DNA of 64,000 nucleotides from Baylisascaris procyonis (GCA_037389465.1 JAZARR010000260.1:754501-818500), one strand, 5' to 3'. Shown: positions 48,404 to 61,677, counted from the stretch's first letter. Made by a program: numbers and translations. Notes: generated by a model from the letters alone, not told the origin.

Positions 48404-48752
48404 TCACCGTAGAGGAAACCATGTCGAAAAGGTGGGGTGAATTACGGGGCACTCTTGCATAGAACGATGGCATCCCGGTTGTGAACTGCAGACGAAGGTC
48501 ATGAGGCGGAGGAGGAACTCGGAGATGTAGGACTCGAAATTCGCTTTCGACGTCCCTGGCATCGCCTTGAACTTCCGCTTGGCGTGGCTCCATACCCCCT
48601 CGATGGTGTTCGTGTGGACGCGGAGGGGTTCGCCGTTGTGCATGACCGTATGGGCGAAACTTCTGCTGTGGTTCACTTGCAGCAATGCACTTAGTGTATA
48701 TTCCTGCATGTGTTACATGGATAATAGGTTTGGGAACATTCCGACTCAATGA
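48404..48752 (-). pseudogene. Merlin / IS1595-like transposase remnant
   Basis: The - strand frame 48404-48709 contains VNHSRSFAH and then VHTNTIEGVWSHAKRKFKAM, the hallmark C-terminal block of the ISXO2-like (IS1595/Merlin) transposase domain; the glutamate in NTIEG is the last catalytic residue of the DDE triad. It continues FESYISEFLLRL, also typical. The frame is closed by a stop just before the first Met (48709), and the N-terminal half with the two catalytic aspartates is missing. Terminal inverted repeats were not found. The remnant is less AT-rich than its surroundings. Family call is strong; the copy is dead. Confidence 0.85.
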
Positions 48753-51658
48753 GCCCAACTACACTTCAAAGGAGAGCATCCAACGACGCATTGGACGTCT
48801 TCAACGGTATCATAAATGAATTAATGTTGTGAAGGCCCAGAGATATACGTTGTTAAACACCAGCACCCGTGCTGTCTAAAAGATCATAGCAGCAGCGGTT
48901 TTACGGTGTGACGGGTGGGTTGTATTGCAGTGAACGTTTCTACTGCAACTTGATATGTCAAGACCACGATAGTTGGATGCTTTGCTGCTGTGAAAGTACA
49001 AGCCATTTTCGCCCCTCTTTTGCGTTGTACTACCTTTGTCTACGTGTTTCTCTTCCCCCAGATATCCGATGTTTCGGTCATGCAACCGCTACAGTCAGAG
49101 TCATGAAATTCGATAGACATAATCTACACCAAAAATAGCTTCCTTTATATGAAATTTTGAACCGAACGGTCACCTCCGATCGCCTTCGAAAGAAAGTCTG
49201 AATGCTTAAACGTTCCTGAAAACTTCAGAGCATTTGATGTTTATCGTTGCACGTTTTGCAATTATTCTGAATTGCAAAGAGGAATGTTTTCTTTAAAGTG
49301 ATATATTATTTGTCGTCAGTTTTTGCTACCAGATGGTCTATTCAGCACGATCTCTACCACCAAAATGGGAACTGTAATTTAAATTCGAATTCGTATGTAT
49401 TCATTACTTCATTCCATTATTGGACGATACACCATGAATATAACTGCTTGGTAAAAGGTATACGCAAAAGTAACATGGGGGAGATTATCTTCGTTTCTGA
49501 GAACCTGACCCATTTGCTGATGGGGAAGCATTCCATAAAAGAAGCAAAGAAATGTTGGCATCATTTCTGCGCGAAATTATAACTTCTCTTATTTTTAATG
49601 AAATTTTATAGCTGAGAACGAGACTTTTCTCTCGTCCTTCCTCTCTAGCGATCATCGATTTCGTACGATCTAAAAATCGGATGTTATTCAACTTTTATGG
49701 GATCTCCAAGAACTCATTCGCGGTATCAGCTAACTCGGCTAGCCAGGTTATTCGTAAATGATGTTGTGCATATTAAGCGTCAGGTTCTTTGAATCGAGCA
49801 CACTCGTCTCTCTATACGCATTTGCGCCAACATATAGTTGCCGTTTTTCTGGAGGGATGGGCTCCTGAGCTTTTATCTGCGATAAAATTAGGTTATAGGC
49901 AGCTGAACAGCGGTGTAGCGATAATATCGTCACAAAAGTTTTTACTTATTGCGTGTACCCCTTTATCTAAGCAGTTAAGCGCATACTGTATCGTACACTA
50001 CTGGACTAAATTTTTTTACATGTGGTTCTTTATTTTCGTTTAAATGATGAATACATATGAATTCGAATCTAGACGTAAATATTACACACGGACGATTTGG
50101 CACTATGTAGGTAATACACAGACAATGTAGGTAGCACAGGTAACACAAAGCAGCAGCGGCACTATACATAAATACAGTATAACTGTAGCAATGCATTTGC
50201 AAAAACATTCGAACTCATATAAGCGATCTGTAGTGGTAGGCTTGGATGCGGCTGAACTGTTAAAAACCGATTAAAAATAAAACGAGCGTAAGTTAAGTAT
50301 ATACCATGACTGGTGATACGGCTCTAACCGTCAATCAATCAAAAAAAAAAAAAAAAGAACCGAAGTCATATTGAAGTTTGAAATTGTTTGTACAACTTTC
50401 TAGGTAAAGCCATACGGAATGTGCAATAAAAAAATAATATCACGCAATAAATTAGGGTTATATGTGATGGAAAACGTTTTCCGTTGGAAGAAACTCCAAA
50501 TATTATGAAATTTTTGAACTTTCGAAATTTTCATCATCATGAACGATTTAGCTGCAGCGAAGAAGGCTGATAGAAGAAAAAAAAATTAATGAAGACTGAG
50601 CAGAAAAATCTTGAGATAATACTGAGAGACAGATGAACCGACCGATACGCTCGAACACAATTCATTTGTGGATGATTAACCAATCGATGCATAAACCATA
50701 GGCAACAATAATTTCATCGCAATTTTAACGATTCATTGCAATTCGTGCAATTCGTTTAAGCACAATTGCAAAAATATTTGCACCTTACTAAGTTGTTTCT
50801 TCATATACTGTTCTAACTTATCATTCAAAAAAACAAAATAAAATAAAATAAAATTCCAGTGCATTCATCGAGTTTTTCGACTCATTCTTCAAGCAGCAAT
50901 CAAAATTTAAACGCAAATGACTAAATGAACGCTGAATTAATGCTGTAAAATTACGTTGTTTAGTATTGCTTATTGAATATTGACTTTAAAAAAATGAAAA
51001 GAATTTTTTTGCAACAGATAATAAAACTGAAACTATGTAAGCGTCAGTTAACGGAGAAGGTCTCATAATTCGCCTACTCACAGAGGCGGTAGTCTAATAT
51101 TATAAAACGTCGTTGTTCTAAAACGCAACAAACACATAGGAATCGACTCGTAGTTCATTGTGCTAGCGATATAATTTATACAACGAGTTTAACTGTGAGA
51201 TAATTGTGAGATACTTTCAGAGCAAAACACAATTCGTTTCAAGAGTATCAAATACTAATTTCAGTATCATCAGCTGCCGCTTGTATCGGCACTAAACTTT
51301 TGCAATATCTAGATCGACTTATGCGGTCAAACAATGCCATCACAGTTAATTAAAAATATTTTGTAGCAATGAGCTGTATAATAACTAAATATTCACAAAC
51401 AATCGTCCTATCGATCACCAATTATGGCGCATTAAGGACATCATTTCAGCTCCATAACGAAACGATGTTGAAACCACAGAACGGTAAAAAAACAGCACTT
51501 TCTAGCCGATGATTCATAAACATCAACACTAATTTATTGGCGATCCTCCAGTATCGGTGTGATAATAGGCGATGAGGTCATGGCAGTAGATAAATATAAA
51601 TAGGCAACGATGGACGAACTCACCATCCAAGTATCGTAAGCGCGGTCGATACATCGAA
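48753..51658. other. Intergenic stretch between transposon remnant and SXP gene
   Basis: Short open frames on both strands lack fitting splice sites. At 50205-50357 a less AT-rich segment ends in TCAATCAATC followed by a run of 15-16 A, which resembles the tail of a retroposed element. A TATA-like TATAAATA at about 51594 lies 65 bases upstream of the SXP gene ATG and is a plausible promoter element. Confidence 0.4.
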
Positions 51659-54170
51659 ATGAAAGCGTCGATCATCTTCTACGTCGTCTTTGTCTTGATA
51701 TTTGTGAGAGCACAACCTCCACCTCCGTCATCTGAATCCCACGAATTCGGTCGCGGCAAACATTTAAGAGGTATCTTTATAGATTGCCACTCAGGCATAT
51801 GTTTATTCTTTCTGTGACCCTTTTAATGCTCAGCTGATCGAAATTGAATGTAATTGTTAAACATGTTGCTCGTTATTGATATGCTTCTAAAGTATTATTT
51901 CACGATTCTTATTAAGCAGTTAAGTAAAAGACACTTCTTCTTTGTATAGTCTATCTGTAGAAATCGCGTATATTAATCTCGTTTATTAGGTTTGGTTGGA
52001 GTGCTAATGAATAAAGAAAAAATTGCAAATAATGAAGGATTGTGGTAAATTTCTTTATCGTTTCCATTGTAAATATCAAAAAAAAGAAAAAACATAAAAA
52101 GATTTGCATCTCATTATCTATATCTGGTCTTGTGCACAGACATCTTTATTTAGTGTTATAGAATTTTGAAAAGTTCGACGGAAGAAAATAAAATAAATTT
52201 AAGAGCAAATTCTGAGGGTAAACTGTCCCAAAGATATGTATTTTGTTTCCGGTCACGGATTCAAGCACCAACGAATTCCACCGTTCGCTAATGGAACAAG
52301 CGAGGAAGCTCAGCAGCAACTAAGGGAAATTTTCAAGAATAAATCTCTAACGAAAGAACAGATCAACGGAAAAGTGCAAGAGTGGGTGAACTCACAAGAT
52401 AGTGCTGTACAGGTTGGTTAATTGTATTTTACAATTCACTCACGTAGAGTATGTAGAGAAAAATCAAATAATGATGATTCAAATACCAAATAACAGTGAA
52501 AAAATCGAGAAGAAAACTTTTCGAACCGTCTCGGATGAGTTAGATCAAAACTTCCACCAAAATTTCATCGAATTTCCGCGAAATATTTTACAGCGAGTAA
52601 AAATTTGCGTTTGAAAAAGCTTTTATATGGAACTTTTAAATTATGCCTTCAAAAAAATTACATATAAATCAAGAGGTGCTTCAGCTTCTGAGACGAGCAC
52701 ATATTTTACTGTTCACTAATTCATACCAAAAAAAAAAAATTTTTTTTGCATCGAAATGTGCATCAAAATCTACATCAACGAACAGTGAGCCACACTTAAA
52801 CTTTCCTGCGCAACAATTAAAACTTAGGCAAGCTGAATGTCCCTTTGGGTATTTTAAATGAGTAATGTTGAGATATGGCGTTGTTCCTCTCATAGGAACT
52901 CCACTTAGCATCCCCACAGTTGTATTAAGTGATAAATAATTATCCATGTAGCTATAGTAGTAGCGAAACAAGCGGTATTGTAGTGCTGTGTGAAGACTGC
53001 GGAAAATATGCGGCAATGGCAACTCGTGCCATTGCAGCGTACGATTACAATTCTAAATGCAGATATTAGGCAATATAAGCAGAAATATGAAAGAATAAAA
53101 TAAAGTGATGTAAGTAGGGCAAATAAAGTAAAAGAATGAAATAAATAAAGGATGTAAAAATGGTGTATGTGATGAATCTTTTTATCAACATTGTCAAAGA
53201 AAAACCCCAAACAAAGAGGTTTGGATGAGAAAAATGAGCACATTTTTGACAGCTGGCGGGAAGGACCGAAAACCTTTGAAAGGGCTTCAAAAGAGTTCAA
53301 ATTCCTTAAATGTGAAAAACATGGTCATGGTGAGCATAGTGATAATGAATGCGTATGATACCTGAAGCTTTTCCTGTAGAACTGCTTCGTGGAGTGTTCC
53401 CAGATTTTAGGAATGGTATTTGTAATAATCTTACTGTTATGACTAAAAGGAAGATAAGTCGACTGAGGTTGGAATTCGGATCATTGCAGCGACGGTTTCA
53501 ATATTTGTCAATACTGCACGGAATAAGCGACTTGAAGTTTTCATTAATCGTCAGCTCATTGCTTGGATCGATGAAAAAGTGGAGGGATGCATCAAAAACG
53601 CACTTTCCAACATCATTGGTGATGGGTGGATATATTTAGTGACTTTAATAAATAATGCAACATTTTTTATTAATGTAACACTTCTAGAAAGAAATTCCAC
53701 TAAATGCGAAAAGCTCGTGAAAGTTGCGGACGAGAAAATTTTTTCAAGTAGATATAGAAACATCGCTCACAGGTAGAGCGATGGAATTCAACAAGTTTAA
53801 TTCACGACCAATATTATTTCGTCAGTATAACATACCAATTGATCCGACAAACTTTATAGTGATATTTACAAAAGACAAATACAATTTTTTATTACCTATA
53901 TATGTTTATGAATAATTTCAGAGTGCCTATCAGGAGTTCGAAGCAAAAAGAAACGAGCGAGCGGAACAACTAAAAAGTAGAATTGAAAATGCTAATTTAA
54001 GCGAGCAAGCCGCTTCGGCATTGAAACAAATTGGCGAGCTCTTTACCAATAACTCGATAACGATTGGAGACGAGCGTAGACAGACGAAAGATATTTTGAG
54101 AAATCTCAGTCGCGAAGAAAGGAAAGAAGTAAAAGCAGTGCTTCACGAAAATAAACCTGATGGTGAATGA
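51659..54170 (+). CDS. SXP/RAL-2 family secreted protein, three exons, complete
   Basis: Nematode-specific secreted protein with a DUF148 (SXP/RAL-2) domain. Exons 51659-51770, 52234-52412 and 53922-54170 join in phase (1, 0) to give 179 residues, normal for the family. Residues 1-18 form a signal peptide (MKASIIFYVVFVLIFVRA), followed by a proline run (QPPPPP) that is common after the signal in this family. The helical core contains LREIFKNKSLTKEQINGKVQ and VQEWVNSQDS in exon 2, and SAYQEFEAKRNERAEQLKSR and LKQIGELFTNNSITIGDERR in exon 3. Exon 2 uses a GTCCCAAAG acceptor, weaker than the others. Family members are abundant secreted antigens of parasitic nematodes with unclear biochemical role; ligand or metal binding has been proposed for some. 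Intron 2 (52413-53921) is unusually long and ORF-rich. Confidence 0.85.
52430..53776 (+). other. Coding-like islands inside the SXP gene intron
   Basis: Three + strand stretches look coding. At about 52450-52600 one reads SEKIEKKTFRTVSDELDQNF. At 53132-53352 a 73-codon frame reads GCKNGVCDESF and FDSWREGPKTFERASKEF and meets a TGC|GTATGA donor at 53352. At 53446-53776 a 110-codon frame reads EVGIRIIAATVSIFVNTARN and LEVFINRQLIAWIDEKVEG, with N-glycosylation-type NAT/NVT/NST motifs, before TAG. The second and third would join in phase 0. None has a start Met upstream. The - strand also has frames of 113 and 131 codons here. It may be a nested gene, a decayed paralogue or alternative exons; no family recognised. 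Confidence 0.3.
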
Positions 54171-55743
54171 GAAGATTGCTTCTTGAATATCGATGCATAT
54201 CGTATGCGACTGCATAAAAAAAAAAAAAAAAAACGCTTGAATTGAGTCCTTTTCACACGTTATACAAGGCACTCACCAAGTAAAGACATGTTTTAACTTA
54301 TAATGAACTAATAAGATTTAAAGTGAAAATATTCAACTGATAGTAATAAATGTCACACTAGTGGATGTGGTTTATAGGGAAAATTTGTAGGCAAGCTATT
54401 ACAAATCGTTCCTCATAAAATTTTTTCGAATTAAGCACTCCTATTTCTTTAGTGATTTATTTCATCGCTTATATAACAATATTTCATTTAGCTAAACACA
54501 CAGCAATTTGCTCTGTATATGTACTATTATATCACAGTGATTCAGGCATTAAAATTCGCATGCTTCTATCATATCATATTATCTAATCTCCTTCAAGCAT
54601 TCCTGATCGTGGGTCCTTCTCAAAGTGCAATGGGTTGTATTCTAAAGAATATTTTTACTTGATTGCTGCAGATGATTTTCGTAATTGAAATAGTGTGGAG
54701 TTATGAACGGTGGCTACCGGTATTGTCCGAAGTTTTTTTCTTTTTGGAGAAGAACGCGTCCTTTACCTTTCCTTAGCCGCGTATTCTAACTATCAAATGG
54801 GAAGAAAATAGATGATATTAATAACAAAAAGGCAGAAGAAGAACGTGAAAAATTTAGAGTTTCTAGATACTGCGCCTATAAAGTTATTGTCACCAACTTA
54901 GTTCGATGGAGAAGTCACTTTCTATATGACAGCTCCCTGTCTCACTTCAGTTTTCACTCAACAAAATGTAGTACTCTTTTTATCCTATTAGCTAGGAATG
55001 CAGTTGGGAAGTTGGCTTGAATAAAATGAGACTATCGTTCGCTCAATTCTTGAAGATCCAACTCAATTTAACTTATTGATTTGTTGCTTTTGAGGCTACT
55101 TCAAGATGTCTTGATTAGATTACTCTTACATATTTCTCATCAGTTGTCTAATAGATATAGTTAGCTGCTAACACAAACGCTCATGAATATGATATCGTAT
55201 ATTGCAGCTGAAAGACGAGAAGTTAGTTATTTTATTCCGGGATATAATCATTGTAGACAAAATGCTCGAGAAAGGGAAAGGCACCTTACAACTTGGAACA
55301 GGCATTTTATGAATGCATAAAATTTAAACGCCTCAACTTTACGTCAGACTAGTCTCCATTCTGAATTTCAATACATCAAGCTGCGTGACAAGGAAAGCTA
55401 GAATCATGACTGAAGCTCGTCGCTGATATGAGACTGAATGCAAACACTGGCAAAATTCAACCGATCAAATAAATTAAGCTTGTCCATTTCCTGTCCATTT
55501 GCTAATTCAACCAGACAATGATTAAAAACTTCTTTGGTTAATCGTTCGAGTATTAGAGAGTCGATAATTAAAATTAACCAACCAGATTTGCATACCGTTG
55601 TCGAGGTGAACAACATTACCGATACACAACAACTAATATACGATGGATGTATTAAAACCACGTCATGTTTTACATCTATATGATTCTAAAGCTATTAAAG
55701 AGAACAATTTAAAAAAACCTGGAAAACGCCATTCACCTCAACA
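54171..55743. other. Intergenic region between convergent genes
   Basis: Lies between the + strand SXP gene and the - strand UGT gene, so it holds both 3' ends. It contains an 18-A run near 54214 and an AATAAA at 54345-54350. An open - strand frame (55404-55661) beyond the UGT stop has no domain. Confidence 0.4.
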
Positions 55744-58700
55744 CTACACTGAGAGAACATGTATTAAGAAAGCGATAATAACAAATGAAAACATTAGCTG
55801 AGACACTGCAAAGTATTGAAAACTTGGATAATAGAAGAAATGAAAATATCGTCGAGAATTAGCCTTCACTTTTGCACCATGCCTCAGCGCCCAATGAAGC
55901 CAAAAATGTTGAGAGTGAGCGGTCAACTTTTTATGGTCTTGCAACATTTGTGATATGACTGCAGCCCTTCGGGAGAACCTTCAATAGATATATGCGTCAA
56001 TCACCTACTATTGAGAACATTTTGTGAGTGTTTCAAGAAATCAATTGATGTATGAACGATTTTACATGGACGATTGATTCGTTTTGAGAGTTTATGGACG
56101 ATTGTTTGATGTGTATGATCTGATTAGTTTTCATAACACCCATATGACGTGAAGTTCGCATGCGAAAGTTCAATGCCACATTGAGATTATAAACTAGAGG
56201 GTATCATGTGAAGAATACTTCAATGATGCACCCAATCGTCTTCACTGAAGAAGTTTTTCACTTTGAAGTAATATACTCTTAGTAGTCATTGAAAATAGCG
56301 AAAAATATGTTACTTTATGAAATTTTTTGACTTCTCTAATGTCGCAGAAATGAGATTGCATTGAAAAATGTTATCCTACGTCACAGGAAGAACACCGCAA
56401 GCTACAGTATGCGCTTTTGATTGCACTAATCAGAGCAATTGGATCATTCGTACAGAACTTTTGCGAAAAGTTTGTTTTTCTGGATCTATCAAGCATCAAA
56501 TATGATCTCTCTGTTGGCGTAGAATTGAAGTATATTAAGCTATCCACAATCCATTCAGAATAAATAATACATCAATTTCTGGCATAATGTTGATTCTTTC
56601 CATGAAACGAATCAGTCGCTTCATGTACTAGAATTGCCGAAAATATAGGCACGCAATATACTCATAAAAATCGACAAAAAACCTCATGAAGTTTGTACTA
56701 GCAAAATATAAACTCGCAATATACGCAAAAATCATATTGTTGTGAAAAAGCAGAAAATTCAGATTTACTTATCGAGATTTTCTTCCACATAAGCAAGTGA
56801 TGATTTAAGACCATCGTCATAAAGTTTGCGTAAACTTGTCATAGCACCAATGCCTAAATCTGTTGCCCGTCGTAAATTTGATATTTGATCACCCTATAAA
56901 AATTAATGCACTATAATAGGAAAATAAACATATTTTCTATAGTATATAGTAATTAATCTTTAATTTGGGAAACGTTTTTGATATGAACGTCGTTGAAAGT
57001 GATCCACATGGAAAGGACGATTTAATTTCGTTTGAATTTTATTGCTAAGAAATGAATAAAATTGAAAGTTGCAAGTTTTGCTGATTGAGCAAAATGGTTT
57101 ATTATGACATATCCTCCTCTATATTTCGTGAAATATAATGGTAAGTTAAGTCGGAATTTGTGGATAAAAGCACCGCGTCGAGATGTTAACGATATGCGGA
57201 TAACCTTAAAGAGTTGTAAATAAGTGAGGCAGATAAAAGAGTCTTTGATAAATTCAAAGGATTCAGGAAATTTTAGAAAAATTAGGCAATAAAATTTTCT
57301 AGTATTATTAACTAGAATGATCGCCTAAATGCATAGACAATCGTTTGCTCACTAACTTGAAGTGGACAACCAAGTATTGGTACTCCAAATAATAGTATTT
57401 CGTTTAAAGTGTTGATACCACCATGAGTGACGAAATAGAGTAGATTTCGATGTGCTGAAATAAGCTCCATTTGAATATTTCCTTACAAGTATGTATTAAA
57501 GCAATGGAATTAGACAAAGGGAAAAAAATGAATAAAATGCTCCTGATGTGATGGAGCATGAAAAGAAGTTTTATGACGTTAATATTTGCTCTAATTTATG
57601 AAAAAGCATTTCCAACTATATAAGTGAAAGGACTTTTTGCATAACAGCAAGTTTTGAAATGAGATTTTTCAAAATATTTTCGAAGGAACGACAGAAAATA
57701 TTGAAGAAGCAGGTCGCACTAAAACAATATTTCTCAGCACCTTAACTATATAAATATCTAGTCTATACGCCACTATACAGTATAGGATGTGTAACTAGTA
57801 TTATCGAAAATTGTCGTACTTTCCGCCTTAGTTTACCAACATTCGCTTTCGAGGCTATTAAATGCTATTGAAGAAAAGTTGTTTGTACCGAGAAGAATCT
57901 TAAGCGGAACCCACTGCACAGCAATGACATTAGAAGGCAATTTCGTCCCATTTTGCAGTGTTGATGGAAAGCTATTAGTGTGCCATATGACCGTATAATT
58001 GAGAGTACCCAACGTCTGTAGGAATCTTTCCAAGAGTTTCGGCGGCATAAATTCAGCCTGAATGAATTTCATCATAAAAACATGAAGAATGGCGTCCATT
58101 GCAAAAAGTAGACAAACTTATAATTGATATTTTTCCTTGAAAGAATGAAATGACGAAAGTGAGCATTTTTGAGTGAATCTCATACTGTCACTTTAAAAAG
58201 ATCTATTCGATTCGAATCTGCAGCTATTCAACCTTTTATGATTTTTGCCTCGACCAGCCGCCTCCTATTTCTATCTTGCTCTTTCCGCAAGCAAATCTAC
58301 CACCTCTACAATGCAAGCCATTCATTTATTCAACTCATAATTTGTCCTCTCACATGTGTTAATTGAATTTGGTATTTATTATGCCACTCATAAAGATCAA
58401 TGACATCCACAATGAATTTGGTGATCACTATGCCATCGATATTGATCAACGACCTGCCATACATACGATTTGCGCTCGCGAACCCTCTATATATCTTCGA
58501 CGAGCGCAGATTCCCTGCGTATCAACAATCTCCTGTATGTGGCAACTGGAGAATATGCATGCTCCTCTCTTCGAGTAACCTTAGTATTGCGTGCTAACGC
58601 ATATGTGCGAGGAAGATTGAGTTCAACAGAGAACACCTATATGCCCAGTTCCATTATATCTGTATGCCAACATCCGTGCCCCTTTAATACGCTCAAAGCT

Positions 58701-59281
58701 TGGAATCATGAGCGAAAGCCGAATTATATCGGATCATTTGGTGGTCCAAGAGGATTTTTTGTTGCATACGATCGCATTCTCAATGAGTATGAAAAACTGA
58801 AATTATGCAAATCGAGTCTGTAATCAAATCGATGACCAAAAAGGAATTTTCAACTGACTCGTTTCTATAAGAAAATGTATTAAAAAATACTGACTCATAA
58901 ATTTTTCAGCAATGTGTAAATATTATTGACAAGTTTCAATTGAATTTTACTCGATTATAAGATGTATTATCAAGCAGTATGTTAGGTTGTTGAGGATTGC
59001 ATATGTTGGATTATGAGAAAAAACCAAGGAACAGAAACAGCCTACTTGAACAAGGCTTCCAAAACTGATCACTATGAATTTGTTTTCTTCCAACGAATTG
59101 AAGTCGATAGTAGGGAATTCTTGTTGTATTTGTTGAAATCGTCGTATTGCATTTAAGTCATCGCTCGAAAGTGTCATAGTAGTATTCTTTGCTGGCGTAT
59201 GTCTTGAACAAGTATAATAGTTGCTCGATCTGATCGCAGACACATTGTACGAGGAAATACACATACCACTCGAAATGTCAT
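55744..59281 (-). CDS. UDP-glycosyltransferase, C-terminal five exons (partial)
   Basis: ER-membrane enzyme that transfers a sugar from a UDP-sugar to lipophilic compounds. Exons in order of reading: 59281-59046, 58057-57889, 57454-57357, 56893-56769, 55978-55744, joined in matching phases. The first ends FIVISFGSLVQ, the next begins AEFMPPKLLERF and includes VIAVQWVPLKILL, then FVTHGGINTLNEILLFGVP (the UGT signature with the HGG donor-binding motif), then GDQISNLRRATDLGIGAM, then the C-terminal part WLHWALRHGA, a membrane anchor (LMFSFVIIAFLIHV) and the stop. About 285 residues are accounted for, so roughly 230 N-terminal residues (signal peptide and acceptor-binding half) are not found between 59.3 kb and the right edge. 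The 5' limit of the first exon and the weak TTGAAG acceptor of the last are less certain. Confidence 0.85.
58163..58823 (+). other. ORF in the UGT intron on the opposite strand
   Basis: A 117-codon + strand frame (58470-58823) within the first listed UGT intron includes NTLKAWNHERKPNYIGSFGG. It has no recognised domain or splice context and the overlapping frames are also open, so it is noted only as the longest unexplained frame of this intron. Confidence 0.15.
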
Positions 59282-61190
59282 CTAATAAAAAGCTTCAATT
59301 ATATTCTTAGGCATCTGGATAAACTTTCATCCGTAAGTTACACTTAGTCATGGTCTATTACTACTAATGCCTATTTTTGTACGTATCGGTCATTATATAA
59401 TTTTGTCAGTACACAACAAACCTATGCTATTTACAGCTTTTCCGACTAATCTTTGAGCGTACCCCCCTCCTCTCCCTCGCCCTCGATTGCATTAAAATTG
59501 ATCGAAACGCAACTGTCTGGTTGAAGATAGTCTGGAGCTCAGAGATAATAGCAGGCGAATAAAAATCAGCGGCCGAATAAGAAAAGGCAAGAAAATATGA
59601 AAACATGAGAGTAGGCGCGACATGTGAGTGTGCTCGCTTCGCAATCATCTCCTCGTCCGTTTAATGCAAAGAGGAGACAAATAAAGGTTAACTGTTTGAT
59701 AAGTCATTGGGTAGATACAGGCGAGATATGTCGAATCCTCTGATAAAGCAAACCATTATTTGGGGCGACACGTGATTGGGAGCTTTCAGGGTAAAAAAAA
59801 GGAACAACGTTTCAGAAAATCTGACTGGAGAAATCGACGATTGCCTTAATCAAGCAACTTGAAACTATTTATATCCTGAAGCATTTTTCGAACAAAGATT
59901 CATTGCTGATTGAAATATAGCAAACCACAGGACATGAGATCATTCCATGGCCGAGATTCCACCTAAAGGGAACTAGTGCAGGAGAAAGAGGACGGGAAAG
60001 GAGATGACGGTATGAGAAACGGTGAGGAAAAGAAATTTGTAGATAGGCTTTAAAAAAGTGAGAAAATGAGCTAATTGAGTGGCATGGATTTATATGAGCC
60101 ATAATTCGGTATGGATTTATTTAAACTCCCGTCTTTGAGACGCACGAGCGTCTAGTTTTTTCTGAGAGTTGTCGAGGTTTTTTGACGCTGTAGCTCAATA
60201 CGCATACACCTATATCTCAAAAGTTCTTTAAAATATTTACTTCCTCCCTCGATCAATAACCCATTCCGCACCTTAATTGTACTTTGCTCACGGAAGAAGC
60301 ATTAGTCATAACGTAGTCTTAAGAAAACAGCAAAAAGTGTGTAACATTGGTCCGTGTGGTTTTTATGCGGGAAAAGAGGCGCAGTTTAGCTACCTTGTAT
60401 TGTCACCCAATGTTCAAAAGAAGCTTCAAAAATCAGCTATCATATAAAACGTCATTCAAGCGCAGTTCTAAGAGCACCGGGATAAAGGTGTGTTCGTAGG
60501 CAGAATCCCAGACATACGCTTTTAACAACTCGATACATCCCGAATGATAGCCAACGAAACCAGCAGTCGACCACTGCTATAGTTCTCCCTTATGCCTCTA
60601 AGCACAACTTGTGAATGCTCGATCTTAGCGCATGAAGCGAACCGTACTTTGGTCACTTATCTGGACTGGTATTTTGGCTGCGGAATATGGACTCTCATTG
60701 AATCACTACGATTGCCATTAAAGAGGGTCTTGATTGCCTCAGTTACATGAAACTTGAAGCTACATGAAAAGGGCTTACGCATTTTGATTCACCAACATTG
60801 AAGAATAAAGATGGCCGAGCGGGAAGATTTTAAATGAGGTTAGCGCAATAGCATGAACATACCGGAGAATTCGTAGCAATCGATCGCAAAACAGCAAATG
60901 TGACTAGTTTTTTCTGAAAAACATTAAGCCAATGGTAGCCCAAGTACATTGCTGTTCAAAAATCTAAAGTGCCTCAACCTTCGGAGAGCCCATTAAGAGA
61001 ACTTTTGATTTAAATCAAAAACTGAAAGCAAATCAGAAATCAAGCCTACCGTTGAGCGAAGAATGGTTGAAAACAGGACTGCTCAATAAAGCATCGCCAC
61101 AAAAAATGTCTTTCACATGCGGGTGCTGCATTTCTAACGGTTCCGTGATCCTTGCGATACGATATTCGCTCTTTGGTCTAAAAAGGAAAA
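59282..61190. other. Unassigned stretch upstream of the UGT exons
   Basis: Expected to hold the UGT N-terminal exons, but no stretch resembling a signal peptide followed by the usual N-terminal UGT motifs was found on the - strand. Less AT-rich than the 10-30 kb region. Several 60-80 codon frames occur on both strands without domain matches. Confidence 0.35.
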
Positions 61191-61196
61191 ATTATG

Positions 61197-61297
61197 GCAA
61201 ATACGGTATAATAGCAGGTTGTGGTTATATAATAGCAAATACGGTATAATAGCAGGTTGTGGTTATATAATAGCAAATACGGTATAATAGCAGGTTC
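61197..61297. repeat. 38-bp tandem repeat, 2.6 copies
   Basis: The unit, beginning GCAAATACGGTATAATAGCA and continuing GGTTGTGGTTATATAATA, is repeated with perfect identity at 61197, 61235 and 61273 (last copy partial). Confidence 0.95.
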
Positions 61298-61647
61298 ATA
61301 TTAATATGAGGCAGTGCAACGAGAGATATGCCACAATGCTAAGTGGTATTGGTGCACGCTGTTTCGCAAATGACAATCAGGCTCTGGATTTGCAACCTTG
61401 ATGATCGAGAGAACATCAAAGTGTTGTAACATGTTGTTAGGAGATGAGTGCAAACCCGCAACCTTCTTCTTGTATGGCGAATGTTGTAACTGACGATAAC
61501 ATCGAAACCCTATTTTCCGCAAAAAGAAAAACAGAAAGAAGTCGGCACAGTAGGAAAAATAAATTGAATAGGTCGAAGCGCTCGTCGTGAGAAATTTCTC
61601 TTACACCGAAATGAGCAGACCCGTTTGCGCTGGGTGTGTCACACGTT

Positions 61648-61677
61648 CACTACGCTATACACAAGTATAGCGTAGTG
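61648..61677. repeat. Perfect 13-bp inverted repeat with 4-base loop
   Basis: CACTACGCTATAC and its exact complement are separated by ACAA. The tight perfect stem followed by CGCGAAGAAG could be a cruciform or an RNA hairpin; there is no T-run and no associated gene. Confidence 0.9.
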
